Positions 30,971 to 31,016 of a stretch of DNA of 31,016 bases are shown here, one piece after another. Every line of letters starts with the position of its first letter. Positions within the stretch are counted from its first letter, which is position 1. The notes under the pieces were generated by a model. The model made no database searches. It was given only the letters and a program-made list of their open reading frames with translations, and was not told where the DNA came from. The translations under genes were made by a program, and so were the position numbers. Origin of the DNA: Anaeromonas sp052088025 (GTDB lineage Bacteria > Bacillota > Clostridia > Tissierellales > SIT17); contig NZ_JBQCYD010000027.1 of assembly GCF_052088025.1 (NCBI RefSeq), positions 1 through 31,016 on the forward strand. Reading direction: 5' to 3'.

Positions 30971-31016
30971 AGTAAGAGTCGCCGGTAACAAGTGCGATGA
31001 ACAATTGGTCTTTGAA

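Larger units (their letters stand above)
30819..31016. repeat. Right copy of the inverted rRNA leader repeat
   Basis: This is the inverted counterpart of the left end (1-185). It ends at GGTCTTTGAA, the boxA-like leader sequence just before a clostridial 16S gene. An rRNA operon reading rightward therefore begins right after the window. Confidence 0.85.

Noticed and set aside
1..31016. CRISPR arrays, tRNA genes, insertion sequences
   Set aside because: I saw no regularly spaced direct repeats, no cloverleaf-like sequences with tRNA T-loop patterns, and no transposase. The only long repeats are the rRNA leader ends and local palindromes.

Overview
The window is the replication-origin region of a low-G+C Gram-positive, most likely an anaerobic, spore-forming member of the Clostridia. 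The evidence is strongly A+T-rich sequence, the rpmH / oriC / dnaA-dnaN-recF-remB-gyrB-gyrA order, a yyaC spore gene, [FeFe]-hydrogenase maturases, and an rsbV-rsbW-sigB cluster right after gyrA, as I recall it in Clostridioides difficile. I cannot name the species. Both ends carry the same sequence in inverted orientation: tandem rRNA promoters pointing outward, each stopping at the leader just before a 16S gene outside the window.

Layout. 1-340: outward (leftward) rRNA promoters. 341-4639: yyaC (+), then leftward ykuS-like, a lipid kinase, a DUF4446 gene, a cysteine desulfurase and a formate/nitrite-family channel. 4698-4743: a perfect palindrome centred on a parS site. 4747-8699: leftward hydG-hydE-hydF operon; HydE carries an extra N-terminal DUF3343 (Se/S-carrier-like) domain. 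8803-12992: phzF-like, a second parS, parB, soj, a head-on alkyl-adenine DNA glycosylase, noc. 13123-19355: the conserved leftward rpmH-rnpA-yidD-yidC-jag and mnmE-mnmG-rsmG blocks. 19356-21520: bipartite oriC around dnaA, with DnaA boxes and a DnaA-trio unwinding array before dnaN. 21521-29077: rightward dnaN, yaaA, recF, remB, gyrB, gyrA. 29084-30751: rsbV-rsbW-sigB. 30796-31016: outward (rightward) rRNA promoters.

The main discovery is in gyrA. The coding sequence is broken after codon 75 by a 267-base insert (26576-26842) that folds by eye into a minimal group I intron: P1 with a U.G pair at the 5' splice site, P2, P4-P6, P7, P9, P9.1, P9.0, a terminal G, and a P10 pairing to the 3' exon. 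Removing it exactly restores the GyrA motif GKYHPHGDSAVY and gives an 819-residue protein with Tyr122 as catalytic tyrosine. The intron sits eight codons before Ser83, inside the quinolone-resistance-determining region, and encodes no homing endonuclease.

Nearly all genes point away from oriC, so replication and transcription are co-directional; yyaC and the glycosylase gene are the exceptions. The genes jointly cover initiation (DnaA, DnaN), origin segregation and nucleoid occlusion (Soj, Spo0J, parS, Noc), topology (gyrase), tRNA modification and ribosome maturation, membrane insertion, the general stress response and hydrogenase cofactor assembly.
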